Virus record (IMG/VR): IMGVR_UViG_3300006919_000452 | Location: 1 to 23,800 of that record | Length of the DNA stretch: 23,800 nt | Source: a virus | Strand: one strand, 5' to 3' | Shown: positions 1 through 6,294 of the stretch, piece after piece | How the letters are laid out: each line of letters starts with the position of its first letter | Position numbering within the stretch: position 1 is the stretch's first letter | The notes under the pieces: generated by a model | What the model was told of the DNA's origin: nothing | What the model saw: the letters and a program-made list of their open reading frames with translations, nothing else | The model's database searches: none | Made by a program: the position numbers and the translations under genes

Positions 1-1413
1 ACAGAAAGGATCCAATACCTTGCCGTTGGGTGGTGTCACCAACTTGATCAAATAACGCATAAGATCAACTGGCTTGACTGTTGGATGGTTGTTGCCTACA
101 TTGCCAGTTGGTTTATTATTCTTGCACCATTCTTCATACTCGTGCTTGAGCCCGTGTATTTTAATGTTGCCAATATTGGGCAACCAAACATTTTGATTTA
201 TGGGAGCATCAATATAATGTCCGCCCATATGGTTTAACATTTTTGCTTGTGTGGGAATATGAGCGAGAGGGTCTCTTGTTTTGTGTAGTTTTTTACCATT
301 GGCCAATCCATCACCAAAATTATTGCCTGTGGGAATATGACCCAGGTTGCCTTTATTGGCATTATATTGAACACCTGTTCCATCTACATCCCACATACCA
401 CCTTTACTTGTTGGAATATGACCCAGCGGATCGTGTTTTTTGGCGTTTTTTCCTACTTTGTCGCCGCCTAGATTTGCTGTATTTCTTGTGACTGCTTGCT
501 CTGGGCCATACATCTTTGTTGTTCCAGCACTTGGTGGTAATGCTTCAAAACCACAATGTCTTTCTCGGCGGCTTACCTTTGGACAATAGAAATACTTCTG
601 ATAGTCTGGGATATCACCTATCACATTGCTGGGGAAGCGACCTGTGTTTGGGTTTTCAACTTGTCCTAAACACACATTTTTTTCGTATTCCCCAGTGTTA
701 TTCATCTGCTGGGTTTTCTGATATGTGTTTGTTGCGGCCCAATAAGTTGGTTTGTCGCCATTAAAGTCTATTCTCGTGGCATCAATGTTTAGTGCTCCAA
801 CACCGTGCTCAAGCACATTGTCTATGGCACTGCCTTTAAACGGCTTGCGAGCCATACAGATGGGTTCGTGTGCTGGTTTGAGTGCTGTTTTCCAACCTGC
901 CCATTGTTGTGCTTCCGGTGTTTGCGGTGTCCAGTTTGTTCCTTTGCTGTTGTCTTTTGATGCCTGTGCAAGTTTAGACTCTTTGTCTCCGCTATGAACT
1001 GTATAATGTCCTACTTCTGTATAATCATTACCCATAGCCATTTGTCTTTGACTACGAGTGCTTGCGTTTCCTTTTAGTATTCTGCTATCAGCCATTTTGC
1101 CCAAGTCCTGTGCTTTTGGAAAGCCACTAGCATAGATCCACATAATCTGATCGCGGATCTCAAAGCCTGCTTGTTCCAGTGTGATTGCAAGATGGTGATA
1201 GGTTCTTGCCGCACTGAACGCAAGAATATGTCCGCCAGGTTTGAGCACTCGCAAACACTCTTGATAGGTTTCTAACGCACCTGTGTTGGCGTCCCAACTC
1301 TTGCCTAGGAAGTCAATTCCGTATGGTGGGTCTGTGATGATTGAGTCGAAATAGTTGTCGGGATAGTTTTTAAGGGTGTCTCGATTGTCACCCTCTGTGA
1401 TTGTAAACTGCAT
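1..1413 (-). CDS. DNA adenine methyltransferase, beta class (partial, runs off left edge)
   Basis: 471 codons are present and the C-terminus lies beyond base 1. The protein would transfer a methyl group from S-adenosylmethionine to DNA. Catalytic motif IV, DPPYG, is at residues 28-32. A typical HPTVKP segment is at 443-448, and the start of the SAM-binding motif, DPFC, is at 468-471, cut by the window edge. The order IV, then target recognition, then motif I is that of the beta class. DPPY rather than SPPY favours N6-adenine over N4-cytosine. The block around 259-293 (GRFPSNVI, SRRERHCGFE) is like phage DNA methylases. Between it and HPTVKP lies a long insertion with three HIPT repeats (see findings). 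The ATG at 1413 follows a GGAGG Shine-Dalgarno. Likely roles are protection from host restriction or regulation by methylation; the target site cannot be read from the sequence. Confidence 0.9.
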   Translation of the reverse strand, partial: MQFTITEGDNRDTLKNYPDNYFDSIITDPPYGIDFLGKSWDANTGALETYQECLRVLKPGGHILAFSAARTYHHLAITLEQAGFEIRDQIMWIYASGFPKAQDLGKMADSRILKGNASTRSQRQMAMGNDYTEVGHYTVHSGDKESKLAQASKDNSKGTNWTPQTPEAQQWAGWKTALKPAHEPICMARKPFKGSAIDNVLEHGVGALNIDATRIDFNGDKPTYWAATNTYQKTQQMNNTGEYEKNVCLGQVENPNTGRFPSNVIGDIPDYQKYFYCPKVSRRERHCGFEALPPSAGTTKMYGPEQAVTRNTANLGGDKVGKNAKKHDPLGHIPTSKGGMWDVDGTGVQYNANKGNLGHIPTGNNFGDGLANGKKLHKTRDPLAHIPTQAKMLNHMGGHYIDAPINQNVWLPNIGNIKIHGLKHEYEEWCKNNKPTGNVGNNHPTVKPVDLMRYLIKLVTPPNGKVLDPFC

Positions 1414-1486
1414 TTTGTTCCTCCGTAGCCAGTTTTTGTATTAGTTATAAACTCACACATCCACTGGCTACGGATTATAAACCTTT
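1414..1486 (-). promoter_or_regulatory. Inverted repeat overlapping the methyltransferase ribosome binding site
   Basis: The 11-base arms CCGTAGCCAGT (1423-1433) and ACTGGCTACGG (1463-1473) are perfect complements separated by 29 bases. On the minus strand the second arm ends in CGG, whose last two bases are the first two of the GGAGG that serves the methyltransferase ATG at 1413. The hairpin would therefore cover part of the Shine-Dalgarno and could lower translation. There is no U-run after it, so it is not an intrinsic terminator. It could instead be a protein binding site. The pairing is seen directly; the regulatory role is inferred. Confidence 0.55.
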
Positions 1487-1810
1487 TTAGTCGATAATAT
1501 AGTCCTCGTCACAACAGTTTTCGCTGGCAAGAATATTATATTCCACTGCTAACGCTCTTGCTTGATTGAGGTGTGATGGTGCAGTGGGCAACACATATAG
1601 TGCTCTCTCGTCGTTTTCGCCCACAATAGGCCACTTATAACTGGGTTCGGTTAAAATTTGTGTTGCCATCAGTGACACTATGGTTTCCAATTTTGGATCT
1701 TCGGAATAGAATTCTATACAATTGTCAGTGTCGTCTTCGTAATACGAGAACACACAAAATTTACTCGATTCCGGATTTGCAAATTCGGCCCACGGATTAG
1801 TTTTTGTCAT
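1487..1810 (-). CDS. Small acidic protein of unknown function
   Basis: This 107-aa protein is not recognised. It has 20 Asp/Glu against 6 Lys/Arg, so it is strongly negatively charged, with acidic clusters near residues 25-38 and at the C-terminus. There is no signal peptide or membrane segment. The ATG at 1810 follows an AAGGG Shine-Dalgarno and a very good sigma70-type promoter (1845-1873). It sits directly upstream of the DNA methyltransferase and probably shares its transcript. A small acidic protein beside a DNA methyltransferase could be an anti-restriction DNA mimic, but no family motif supports this and it remains a guess. Confidence 0.75.
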   Translation of the reverse strand: MTKTNPWAEFANPESSKFCVFSYYEDDTDNCIEFYSEDPKLETIVSLMATQILTEPSYKWPIVGENDERALYVLPTAPSHLNQARALAVEYNILASENCCDEDYIID

Positions 1811-1844
1811 AATTTTTACCCTTTTATATCGTTATTGTCTATAT

Positions 1845-1873
1845 AATATAGCATAGTTGTATTTAGCAGTCAA
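1845..1873 (-). promoter_or_regulatory. Sigma70-type promoter for the 107-aa gene and methyltransferase
   Basis: On the minus strand the -35 TTGACT (1873-1868) is followed by a 17-base spacer and the -10 TATATT (1850-1845). Transcription would start near 1838, about 28 bases before the ATG at 1810. The -35 lies in the TTTAGCGGTTGACT repeat box, so a regulator bound there would block it. Confidence 0.7.
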
Positions 1874-1881
1874 CCGCTAAA
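1866..1881 (-). repeat. Repeat box (TTAGCGGGTTGACT-like), copy 3
   Basis: Reads TTTAGCGGTTGACTGC on the minus strand. It closely matches the copies at 1911-1930 (minus), 1975-1992 (plus) and, more loosely, 2270-2284 (minus). It contains the -35 of the 107-aa gene promoter. Confidence 0.55.
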
Positions 1882-1910
1882 TTCCGTTTTTTTACTAAAA
1901 AACCTTTTAA

Positions 1911-1930
1911 CGTAGTCAACCCGCTAACCC
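1911..1930 (-). repeat. Repeat box (TTAGCGGGTTGACT), copy 2
   Basis: The minus strand carries GGGTTAGCGGGTTGACTACG. It is the most complete copy and forms one arm of the long inverted repeat with copy 4 (1972-1990). Its TTGACT has no good -10 at 16-18 bases, so it may be an operator half rather than a promoter. Confidence 0.5.
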
Positions 1931-2004
1931 GGTGCCGATCGCGAAGTCTTGAAAAAACCACTGTTGATCTAGGGTCTAACGGGTTGACTATGCGTGGTTT
2001 TTTT
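1913..2004 (-). other. Interleaved inverted repeats, possible RNA pseudoknot or switch
   Basis: Two inverted repeats are interleaved. Stem A pairs 1994-2003 with 1952-1961 (AAAAAACCAC with GTGGTTTTTT on the minus strand). Stem B pairs 1980-1990 with 1913-1923 in 11 perfect base pairs, and extends to 1930/1972 with one bulge and one pair (1924/1979) that is G-U only on the minus strand. One arm of B lies in the loop of A and the other lies outside it, which is the topology of an H-type pseudoknot or of two mutually exclusive hairpins. The wobble favours a minus-strand RNA. No convincing promoter was found for such an RNA: a TTGAAA with an 18-base spacer to CATAGT is only a weak candidate. Stem B may instead be a two-fold DNA binding site. 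Confidence 0.45.
1972..1992 (+). repeat. Repeat box, copy 4, on the opposite strand
   Basis: TCTAACGGGTTGACTATGC reads on the plus strand, opposite to the other copies, and pairs with copy 2. No plus-strand gene follows and no -10 is seen, which favours a binding site or RNA arm over a promoter. Confidence 0.5.
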
Positions 2005-2041
2005 CACTGTTTTCAAACTTTTTAGATTCAGAGTGGATCCA

Positions 2042-2091
2042 CCCAAAGAAAAACCCTCTAGCAGCAAAAGGGAATAAGTTGCTAGAGGGTT
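2042..2091 (-). terminator. Intrinsic terminator
   Basis: The perfect 12-bp stem AACCCTCTAGCA/TGCTAGAGGGTT (2052-2063 with 2080-2091) extends by a G-U and a C-G pair. On the minus strand it runs straight into TTTTTCTTT (2053-2045). On the plus strand the following bases are not U-rich, so it acts mainly on minus-strand transcription. It would end both the structural operon and the putative small RNA. Confidence 0.85.
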
Positions 2092-2243
2092 CCGGTTTTA
2101 TACTTGGAGTATATATTTTTATTAGCAAGAAGCGTTAGTAGGATATTACACATGGCACTGTGTAAAGAGAAATCCATGGACGCAAATCCGGGATTTAGAG
2201 TGGCTGCTTCTTGCAAATATATTTAGTCCGACTCCCGATATAT
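2043..2243 (-). ncRNA. Putative phage small RNA with own promoter and terminator
   Basis: The interval begins at the predicted start site of a near-consensus promoter (2249-2277) and ends at the intrinsic terminator. Its body folds on paper into a three-way junction. The closing stem is GCAAGAAGC with GCTTCTTGC (2125-2133/2206-2214, 9 bp). One hairpin has a TTACACA/TGTGTAA stem and a 6-base loop (2146-2165). Another has AAATCC/GGATTT arms (2170-2196). An A/U-rich extension pairs 2120-2123 with 2216-2219. No known family (6S, tmRNA, tRNA) was recognised. A 31-codon reading frame lies inside but has no ribosome binding site. Promoter, fold and terminator together make an independent RNA plausible; the exact ends are inferred. 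Confidence 0.55.
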
Positions 2244-2248
2244 CACTT

Positions 2249-2277
2249 ATTTTAACTGAAACAGTGTGTGCTGTCAA
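2249..2277 (-). promoter_or_regulatory. Near-consensus sigma70 promoter after the structural operon
   Basis: TTGACA (2277-2272) is a consensus -35. After exactly 17 bases comes TAAAAT (2254-2249). The -35 starts four bases beyond the stop codon of the last fibre gene, so its output is the intergenic RNA, ending at the terminator 2052-2091 unless there is read-through. Confidence 0.7.
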
Positions 2278-2280
2278 CCT

Positions 2281-2706
2281 TTAAGTTGCTGAAATATTAC
2301 CACCCAGTGCAACAATTTTCCAATTGTCCACACTATACACTGCAATGCAAGCCGTGCCTGCATCACCGTTGCTGGTATACACCACGTCACCACTAACTGG
2401 TGTTGCAATATTGCTCACTTGTGCAACTGTTTGTGTGTTCAAACTGATAATGTTGGCCACTGTGACTCTGCCACTATCGGGCTGTAAATTTAGATCTTGT
2501 CCACTTGTGGTTGTCAAGTTTGGTGATATTTGTCCGCCAGGCACCTGTCCGCTGCTGTCTAGACTGGCAATGCCACTGGCTAGACCTCTGCTGTTGATAA
2601 TATCGTTTACTGCTACAATGCTGTCATCCAGTTCACTTCTTGCACTGCTGATGCTTGCAGCCGAATTTCCCACGTATGTGTTTGCTACCGTTGTTGGCCA
2701 AGCCAT
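2281..2706 (-). CDS. Small tail fibre-type protein with M-A-W-P-T-T N-terminus
   Basis: The 141-aa protein begins MAWPTT, as does the gene at 20528-21232, followed by a short helical stretch ending AVNDII near residue 37. The middle contains GIASLDSSGQVPGGQI, a linker common in phage fibres. The C-terminal ~60 residues (VSGDVVYTSNGDAGTACIAV, then DNWKIVALG) look like a small beta-domain that often closes fibre proteins. The ATG at 2706 has an AGGAGAA Shine-Dalgarno. It is the last gene of the structural operon. Role: probably part of the distal tail or host-contact apparatus, by style and position; no catalytic motif is seen. Confidence 0.75.
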   Translation of the reverse strand: MAWPTTVANTYVGNSAASISSARSELDDSIVAVNDIINSRGLASGIASLDSSGQVPGGQISPNLTTTSGQDLNLQPDSGRVTVANIISLNTQTVAQVSNIATPVSGDVVYTSNGDAGTACIAVYSVDNWKIVALGGNISAT

Positions 2707-2718
2707 GTTGTTCTCCTG

Positions 2719-3372
2719 TTATATGTAATAAGGTATGTAGCGAGTAGCGCCATCAACCTTGATAATCAAATAGCCGTCAAGTGTTCTTGTCCCGGCTGCT
2801 GCTGTGTCAAAATCTTCCACAGCCAGAAACAATTCTGATCCTGTTGGTGATCCAGATGCCACAATGGCAGTGCTGTTGTCGCCGTTCACTGACACTGACA
2901 ATCCTTGTTGACTGGCAACTGGTGATCCTGTTTCGCTTGCCTGAATGTCAACTTTGGCATTGGCTTGCAATCCACCTGAAAAATAACTGAATGCATCCAC
3001 TTGCATGCCATCAGCAATATTGACCAAGCCTTGACTGTCCGAAATATTAAAGCCATTCATGTTGATATTGGCTGTTGCAGTTCCACCGGTGCTGCCTGTG
3101 CTGGCAATGGTCAGTGTATCTGTGTTTGCATCAGCAGTGATAATCACATTGTTTCCTGGTGATATAGTCAGTGTATCTGTGCTGCTGTCAGCAATCAAAT
3201 TCACACCATTTGCACTCACTGTGCTAAAACTGTTGGCTGTAAATGGACCTTCGTCCACTATGTCGTTTACATAGGTTGCCATTTTGTATATTTCTGGACG
3301 ACTCACTGAAATCTTGTCTGAATCGCTGTCAAACACAGTTTCGTCAATGTCACCGCTTGGGGGCCAAGGCAT
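2719..3372 (-). CDS. Tail fibre-type structural protein
   Basis: 217 aa, starting MPWPPSG, with an N-terminal ~40 residues related to the M-A-W-P proteins (SRPEIYKMATYVNDIV matches the pattern R-x-[DE]-I-x-x-M-A-x-x-V-N). It carries a duplicated beta unit ending TDTLTI at about residues 64-71 and 82-89, usual in phage fibre shafts, then a Ser/Gly/Ala-rich beta region. The C-terminus, GYLIIKVDGATRYIPYYI, is the kind of end seen in many environmental phage fibres. Its ATG at 3372 follows the stop of the 44-aa gene with no gap; GGAAGA serves as Shine-Dalgarno. Probably a trimeric fibre near the tail tip (inferred). Confidence 0.75.
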   Translation of the reverse strand: MPWPPSGDIDETVFDSDSDKISVSRPEIYKMATYVNDIVDEGPFTANSFSTVSANGVNLIADSSTDTLTISPGNNVIITADANTDTLTIASTGSTGGTATANINMNGFNISDSQGLVNIADGMQVDAFSYFSGGLQANAKVDIQASETGSPVASQQGLSVSVNGDNSTAIVASGSPTGSELFLAVEDFDTAAAGTRTLDGYLIIKVDGATRYIPYYI

Positions 3373-3507
3373 CTAGGTCTTCCTTTTCTTTTTTCTATAA
3401 CCGCCAGCTCGTATAGCACGACCTTGGCGTTCGGCTTGTTCTCGCGTTGGGTAAACTTTGCCTGTGCTACCCCAACGCCATCCAGTTTTGGTTTTTCTAA
3501 CCGGCAT
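3373..3507 (-). CDS. Small basic phage protein, 44 aa
   Basis: 44 codons from the ATG at 3507 to the TAG at 3373. The start follows GGAGAGGAG eight bases upstream and overlaps the end of the previous gene by 11 bases; the next gene starts immediately after its stop. The product has 15 Lys/Arg and 2 Glu, with the pattern GWRWGSTGKVYPTREQAERQ and a KKKRK tail. Short proteins with this W-G-x-x-G-K-x-Y-P-T-R pattern recur among phage structural genes, but I know of no proven function. The charge suggests DNA or RNA contact; that is inference. Confidence 0.75.
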   Translation of the reverse strand: MPVRKTKTGWRWGSTGKVYPTREQAERQGRAIRAGGYRKKKRKT

Positions 3508-4153
3508 TTAGATCACTCCTCTCCACTGTTCCTGTGGTTGTATCCAAACTCACTGTTGGATAACCTGTGACTGTGATATTTACAACACCATCAATGCTGA
3601 CCTTGCCATATGTGTCCACATCACGTATGCTGAAACTGACATTGGCTGGTGCCACATTGGCCACATCCACTATGACTATTTCTGGCTCACTGGCAGCACT
3701 GTTTAGCACCAAGCCAAAGATGCTAGAGAAGTCATTGCTAAGATCAAGACTGCGCTGTGCTGTGTTGCCAGTCAATGTGGTTGTGTCAAGGTTTTGATAG
3801 GTTGCAGTTTTGATAACTGTGTTAAACGTGCTTTGCAATGTTCTTAAAACATCAGCATCGGCATCAACCACAGTTTTAACATATCTGGCTTCAAAACTGC
3901 CAACAGGTTGTGGTGTGTAAGTGACATCATCACTGCTCACTGAATAACTGATACCAACACCGCCGTTGCCAATTCCATCAGCGCCAATCAGTGTTTCGGG
4001 CCATACCCAGGTTGATTCACCAAGATCCACAGCGGCACTGGTGTGTGTGACATTGCCAGTGGCATCAAACAGTGGATCATACCAAGGCCCTGCTGCGCTC
4101 CACGCAACAGTTAAACTGTTCCAATCTGTGGTTCCTGATCTGAATATAGGCAT
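3497..4153 (-). CDS. Virion protein downstream of tail tip, unknown
   Basis: 218 aa, beta-rich, with low Cys and charge and many Thr/Val/Ser, typical of structural proteins. The N-terminal third is Trp-rich (TTDWNSLTVAW, AGPWYDPLF, STWVWPETLIG). The centre contains FEARYVKTVVDADADVLRTL, which resembles an extracellular sandwich domain measuring deviations in position data. The start ATG overlaps the stop of the tail-tip gene (TAATG at 4155-4151). By position it is probably a tail-tip accessory or fibre-anchoring protein. No named family was recognised. Confidence 0.7.
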   Translation of the reverse strand: MPIFRSGTTDWNSLTVAWSAAGPWYDPLFDATGNVTHTSAAVDLGESTWVWPETLIGADGIGNGGVGISYSVSSDDVTYTPQPVGSFEARYVKTVVDADADVLRTLQSTFNTVIKTATYQNLDTTTLTGNTAQRSLDLSNDFSSIFGLVLNSAASEPEIVIVDVANVAPANVSFSIRDVDTYGKVSIDGVVNITVTGYPTVSLDTTTGTVERSDLNAG

Positions 4154-6294
4154 TACAGTTCCTCGAATATGATGTTATTGGGTATAAACCCTGTGAAGTC
4201 CACTGTGAATGCATCACTGGTGGTTTTCAACTGCCTCTGTTTGCCAACAAATTGCAATTTGCAATTCAGTGGTCTACTTGGGTTCAGTGCTTGCAATTCA
4301 ATGTAGCCGTCTCGTGCTGCTGTGTCTTGATTGCCAATTGCAACCTGGAAGTAAGCATTTTCTCTTGGAAAGAATTGCAACAATTGTGTAAAATCAACAT
4401 TTGGTTCGTCAGTGGCAGTAAAGAACAGTCTGACATCCACTTGGCTGTGTCCATACACACTGGGTGATACAGTGGCACTGAGTATTTCTGGCACAGGCAA
4501 AAACTCTGGATCAGCCAGTATGATGTCACCATTGACAATGCCAATCAACAGTCCACTCTCCATTGCTGCTTCAATTTCTTCTTGTGTGTATCCTGGCAAT
4601 TGTGGGTTGTTGTATACAGGATTCAAATCTGGTGGTGCTACCCAATCATAGCCCAGTGGTGCATCGCTTTTGTTGCCAATGTGATGAACCACGCCATCTT
4701 TGTCAATGTATATTGGATAATTTCCAATACTGCCCAGTGTTGGTGTTCTGCGACGATATGGTATTACGTTGCCACCATATATCAAATCATTGTGTTCTTC
4801 AGCAACAATTGAGAAAGTGTAATCACCGTTAAATTGAATGCTTTTAACGCGGAATTCACCGTTGATTCCCAATCCTGAATAAACCAATGTAAAGATATCG
4901 TTGACCTGTAATTGATGCAAACTGGCATCGCCAATGAAAGTCACAATCTTGTTCCTGTATCGACTTTTAGCAATTGCTACTTGTGCGTATTTCAACGCAA
5001 CACTGTCTTGAGTGACATGTTCAAGTGTAAACTTCATTTCATTGAGTCTATTATCGTCTTCGGCAAGATACTGTGCTGCAAGAGCACTGTCCGGTTCTGG
5101 ATAGGTAATTTCAACTGCTTCGTTGGTTAACTGTGTGTCTTGGCGACCACCCATGTAAGTGACATTTACTCTGTTGTATTTGCCTTTTACATTGTCGCTT
5201 TCCAAATTCAGTGTGCCAATAATGCTGTCTTCGCCCACAGTCATAACTGGTGTGCTTGTGGTTCCGTATATTGAATCATCTTGTCTGTTGTCTTCCACTC
5301 TGACAGCAAACCTGCCGCTTTGATAAGGCAGCGCACTTCGCATGTTGAACAACATGGTGCGTGTGTTATCAAACAGTGTTCTGTCAGTGAATATAACAGC
5401 ATTGCATTCGTGGAACTGATCTGGGTTTGCAATGGTTTGACCATCTTGCAATTTGCCCCAGCGAATGTTTTCGTCTCTAAAACTCTTGAAGTTGATTTGA
5501 TCATTGCTGAGCCCCTTTCCATATAAAGGGTTACGCAAATAATCTAACAAACAGTTAATGGGATTGTTGCTAAAAGCCACTGTTTCGTCTGCATATGCCA
5601 CACTTCTTGCAACAGTGTCATCAAAATTGGCAGCATTGGCAATTTTCTTGCCTTTGCACACCACTGTGATAGTTGGGATGCTGCTCCACGGTGTTTCATC
5701 CTGATCTTCAGCACTTTCAACTTTGACCCAAGTCAATCTAAACGCAATATAGGCCAGGCCTCTTAGTCGATGCTGATTGCTCCAACCGCCAACACCAATT
5801 GTGAGTGGTGGTGAGTTTTGTGTGCTTGTTCCGTGATAGGTTTCAAATGTGACCACACCGCGATATTTGCCTTGGTTGGCTTCATAGCGTTGACCTTGTG
5901 CCGAAGTGCCACTCCAGGCCAATATATCATCACAGTATATTTCGGTGTAGCCTTCAATTTCGCCTTCTGCAATAGCAAGCACAATATGCAAGTATTTGTT
6001 GTTTTCACCTTCGGTGCTCACAAACACTCTGCTGCCGCCCACGCGACGAGTTCCGTATATCACAGGAATATTTAGATTGGTGCCCTGTTTGTTAACCAGC
6101 ACACCTTGGTTTTGATTTGTTGCTTGATCAAATCCTGAATCCGGAACATCAAACCCTGGATTGATAATGCTGTTGATAAGATCAGCACTGCCATAACCAA
6201 TGCCTGCACCAATAAGCGCACCAATTGGACCAGCAACCATAAAACCAACAACAGCACCAACTACTGTGGTGATTGCTTCAATTGCATTGCTCAT
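4153..6294 (-). CDS. Tail tip / central fibre protein, J-like
   Basis: 713 aa from the ATG at 6294, which overlaps the stop of the acetyltransferase gene in an ATGA. A longer frame to 6351 exists, but its extra 19 residues are encoded inside that gene. Residues 8-34 are hydrophobic and Gly-rich (VVGAVVGFMVAGPIGALIGA). Next come LNIPVIYGTRRVGG (73-87) and YLHIVLAIAEGEIEGYTEIY (101-120), the hallmark of the N-terminal hub of phage lambda J-type tail-tip proteins. The middle (DRTLFDNTRTML, DSIIGTLNLESDNVKGKYNR) fits the later hub domains. The C-terminal ~150 residues are beta-rich. It closes the tail tube and probably carries or forms the central fibre. It is shorter than lambda J (over 1,100 aa), so the distal fibre part is probably supplied by the small fibre genes downstream. 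Confidence 0.85.
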   Translation of the reverse strand: MSNAIEAITTVVGAVVGFMVAGPIGALIGAGIGYGSADLINSIINPGFDVPDSGFDQATNQNQGVLVNKQGTNLNIPVIYGTRRVGGSRVFVSTEGENNKYLHIVLAIAEGEIEGYTEIYCDDILAWSGTSAQGQRYEANQGKYRGVVTFETYHGTSTQNSPPLTIGVGGWSNQHRLRGLAYIAFRLTWVKVESAEDQDETPWSSIPTITVVCKGKKIANAANFDDTVARSVAYADETVAFSNNPINCLLDYLRNPLYGKGLSNDQINFKSFRDENIRWGKLQDGQTIANPDQFHECNAVIFTDRTLFDNTRTMLFNMRSALPYQSGRFAVRVEDNRQDDSIYGTTSTPVMTVGEDSIIGTLNLESDNVKGKYNRVNVTYMGGRQDTQLTNEAVEITYPEPDSALAAQYLAEDDNRLNEMKFTLEHVTQDSVALKYAQVAIAKSRYRNKIVTFIGDASLHQLQVNDIFTLVYSGLGINGEFRVKSIQFNGDYTFSIVAEEHNDLIYGGNVIPYRRRTPTLGSIGNYPIYIDKDGVVHHIGNKSDAPLGYDWVAPPDLNPVYNNPQLPGYTQEEIEAAMESGLLIGIVNGDIILADPEFLPVPEILSATVSPSVYGHSQVDVRLFFTATDEPNVDFTQLLQFFPRENAYFQVAIGNQDTAARDGYIELQALNPSRPLNCKLQFVGKQRQLKTTSDAFTVDFTGFIPNNIIFEEL

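Noticed and set aside
243-997. Plus-strand frames inside the left gene (243-491, 516-764, 752-997)
   Set aside because: They lie antisense to the methyltransferase, whose minus-strand frame carries clear DPPYG and HPTVKP motifs, and they show low-complexity or implausible composition.
1983-2010. Plus-strand promoter at TTGACT (1984-1989)
   Set aside because: No acceptable -10 hexamer is found at 16-18 bases and no plus-strand gene follows.
2082-2177. 31-codon minus-strand frame (MDFSLHSAMCNILL...) within the putative small RNA
   Set aside because: No Shine-Dalgarno precedes its ATG, the start lies inside a hairpin loop and the stop inside the terminator stem. It is more likely to be a chance frame, but a leader peptide cannot be fully excluded.
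2125-2214. tRNA-like cloverleaf
   Set aside because: The closing stem is 9 bp rather than 7, the hairpin loop is 6 bases with no anticodon-loop pattern, and no standard T-loop or CCA-adjacent features are present.
2324-2728. 134-aa plus-strand frame opposite the fibre genes
   Set aside because: It is antisense to a well-started minus-strand gene (MAWPTT), has a random hydrophobic composition and no ribosome site on the plus strand.
4284-6260. Secondary minus-strand frames (4284-4544, 5241-5522, 5763-6008, 6072-6260) inside the tail tip gene
   Set aside because: They are alternative frames of the J-like gene and carry no ribosome sites or recognisable motifs.
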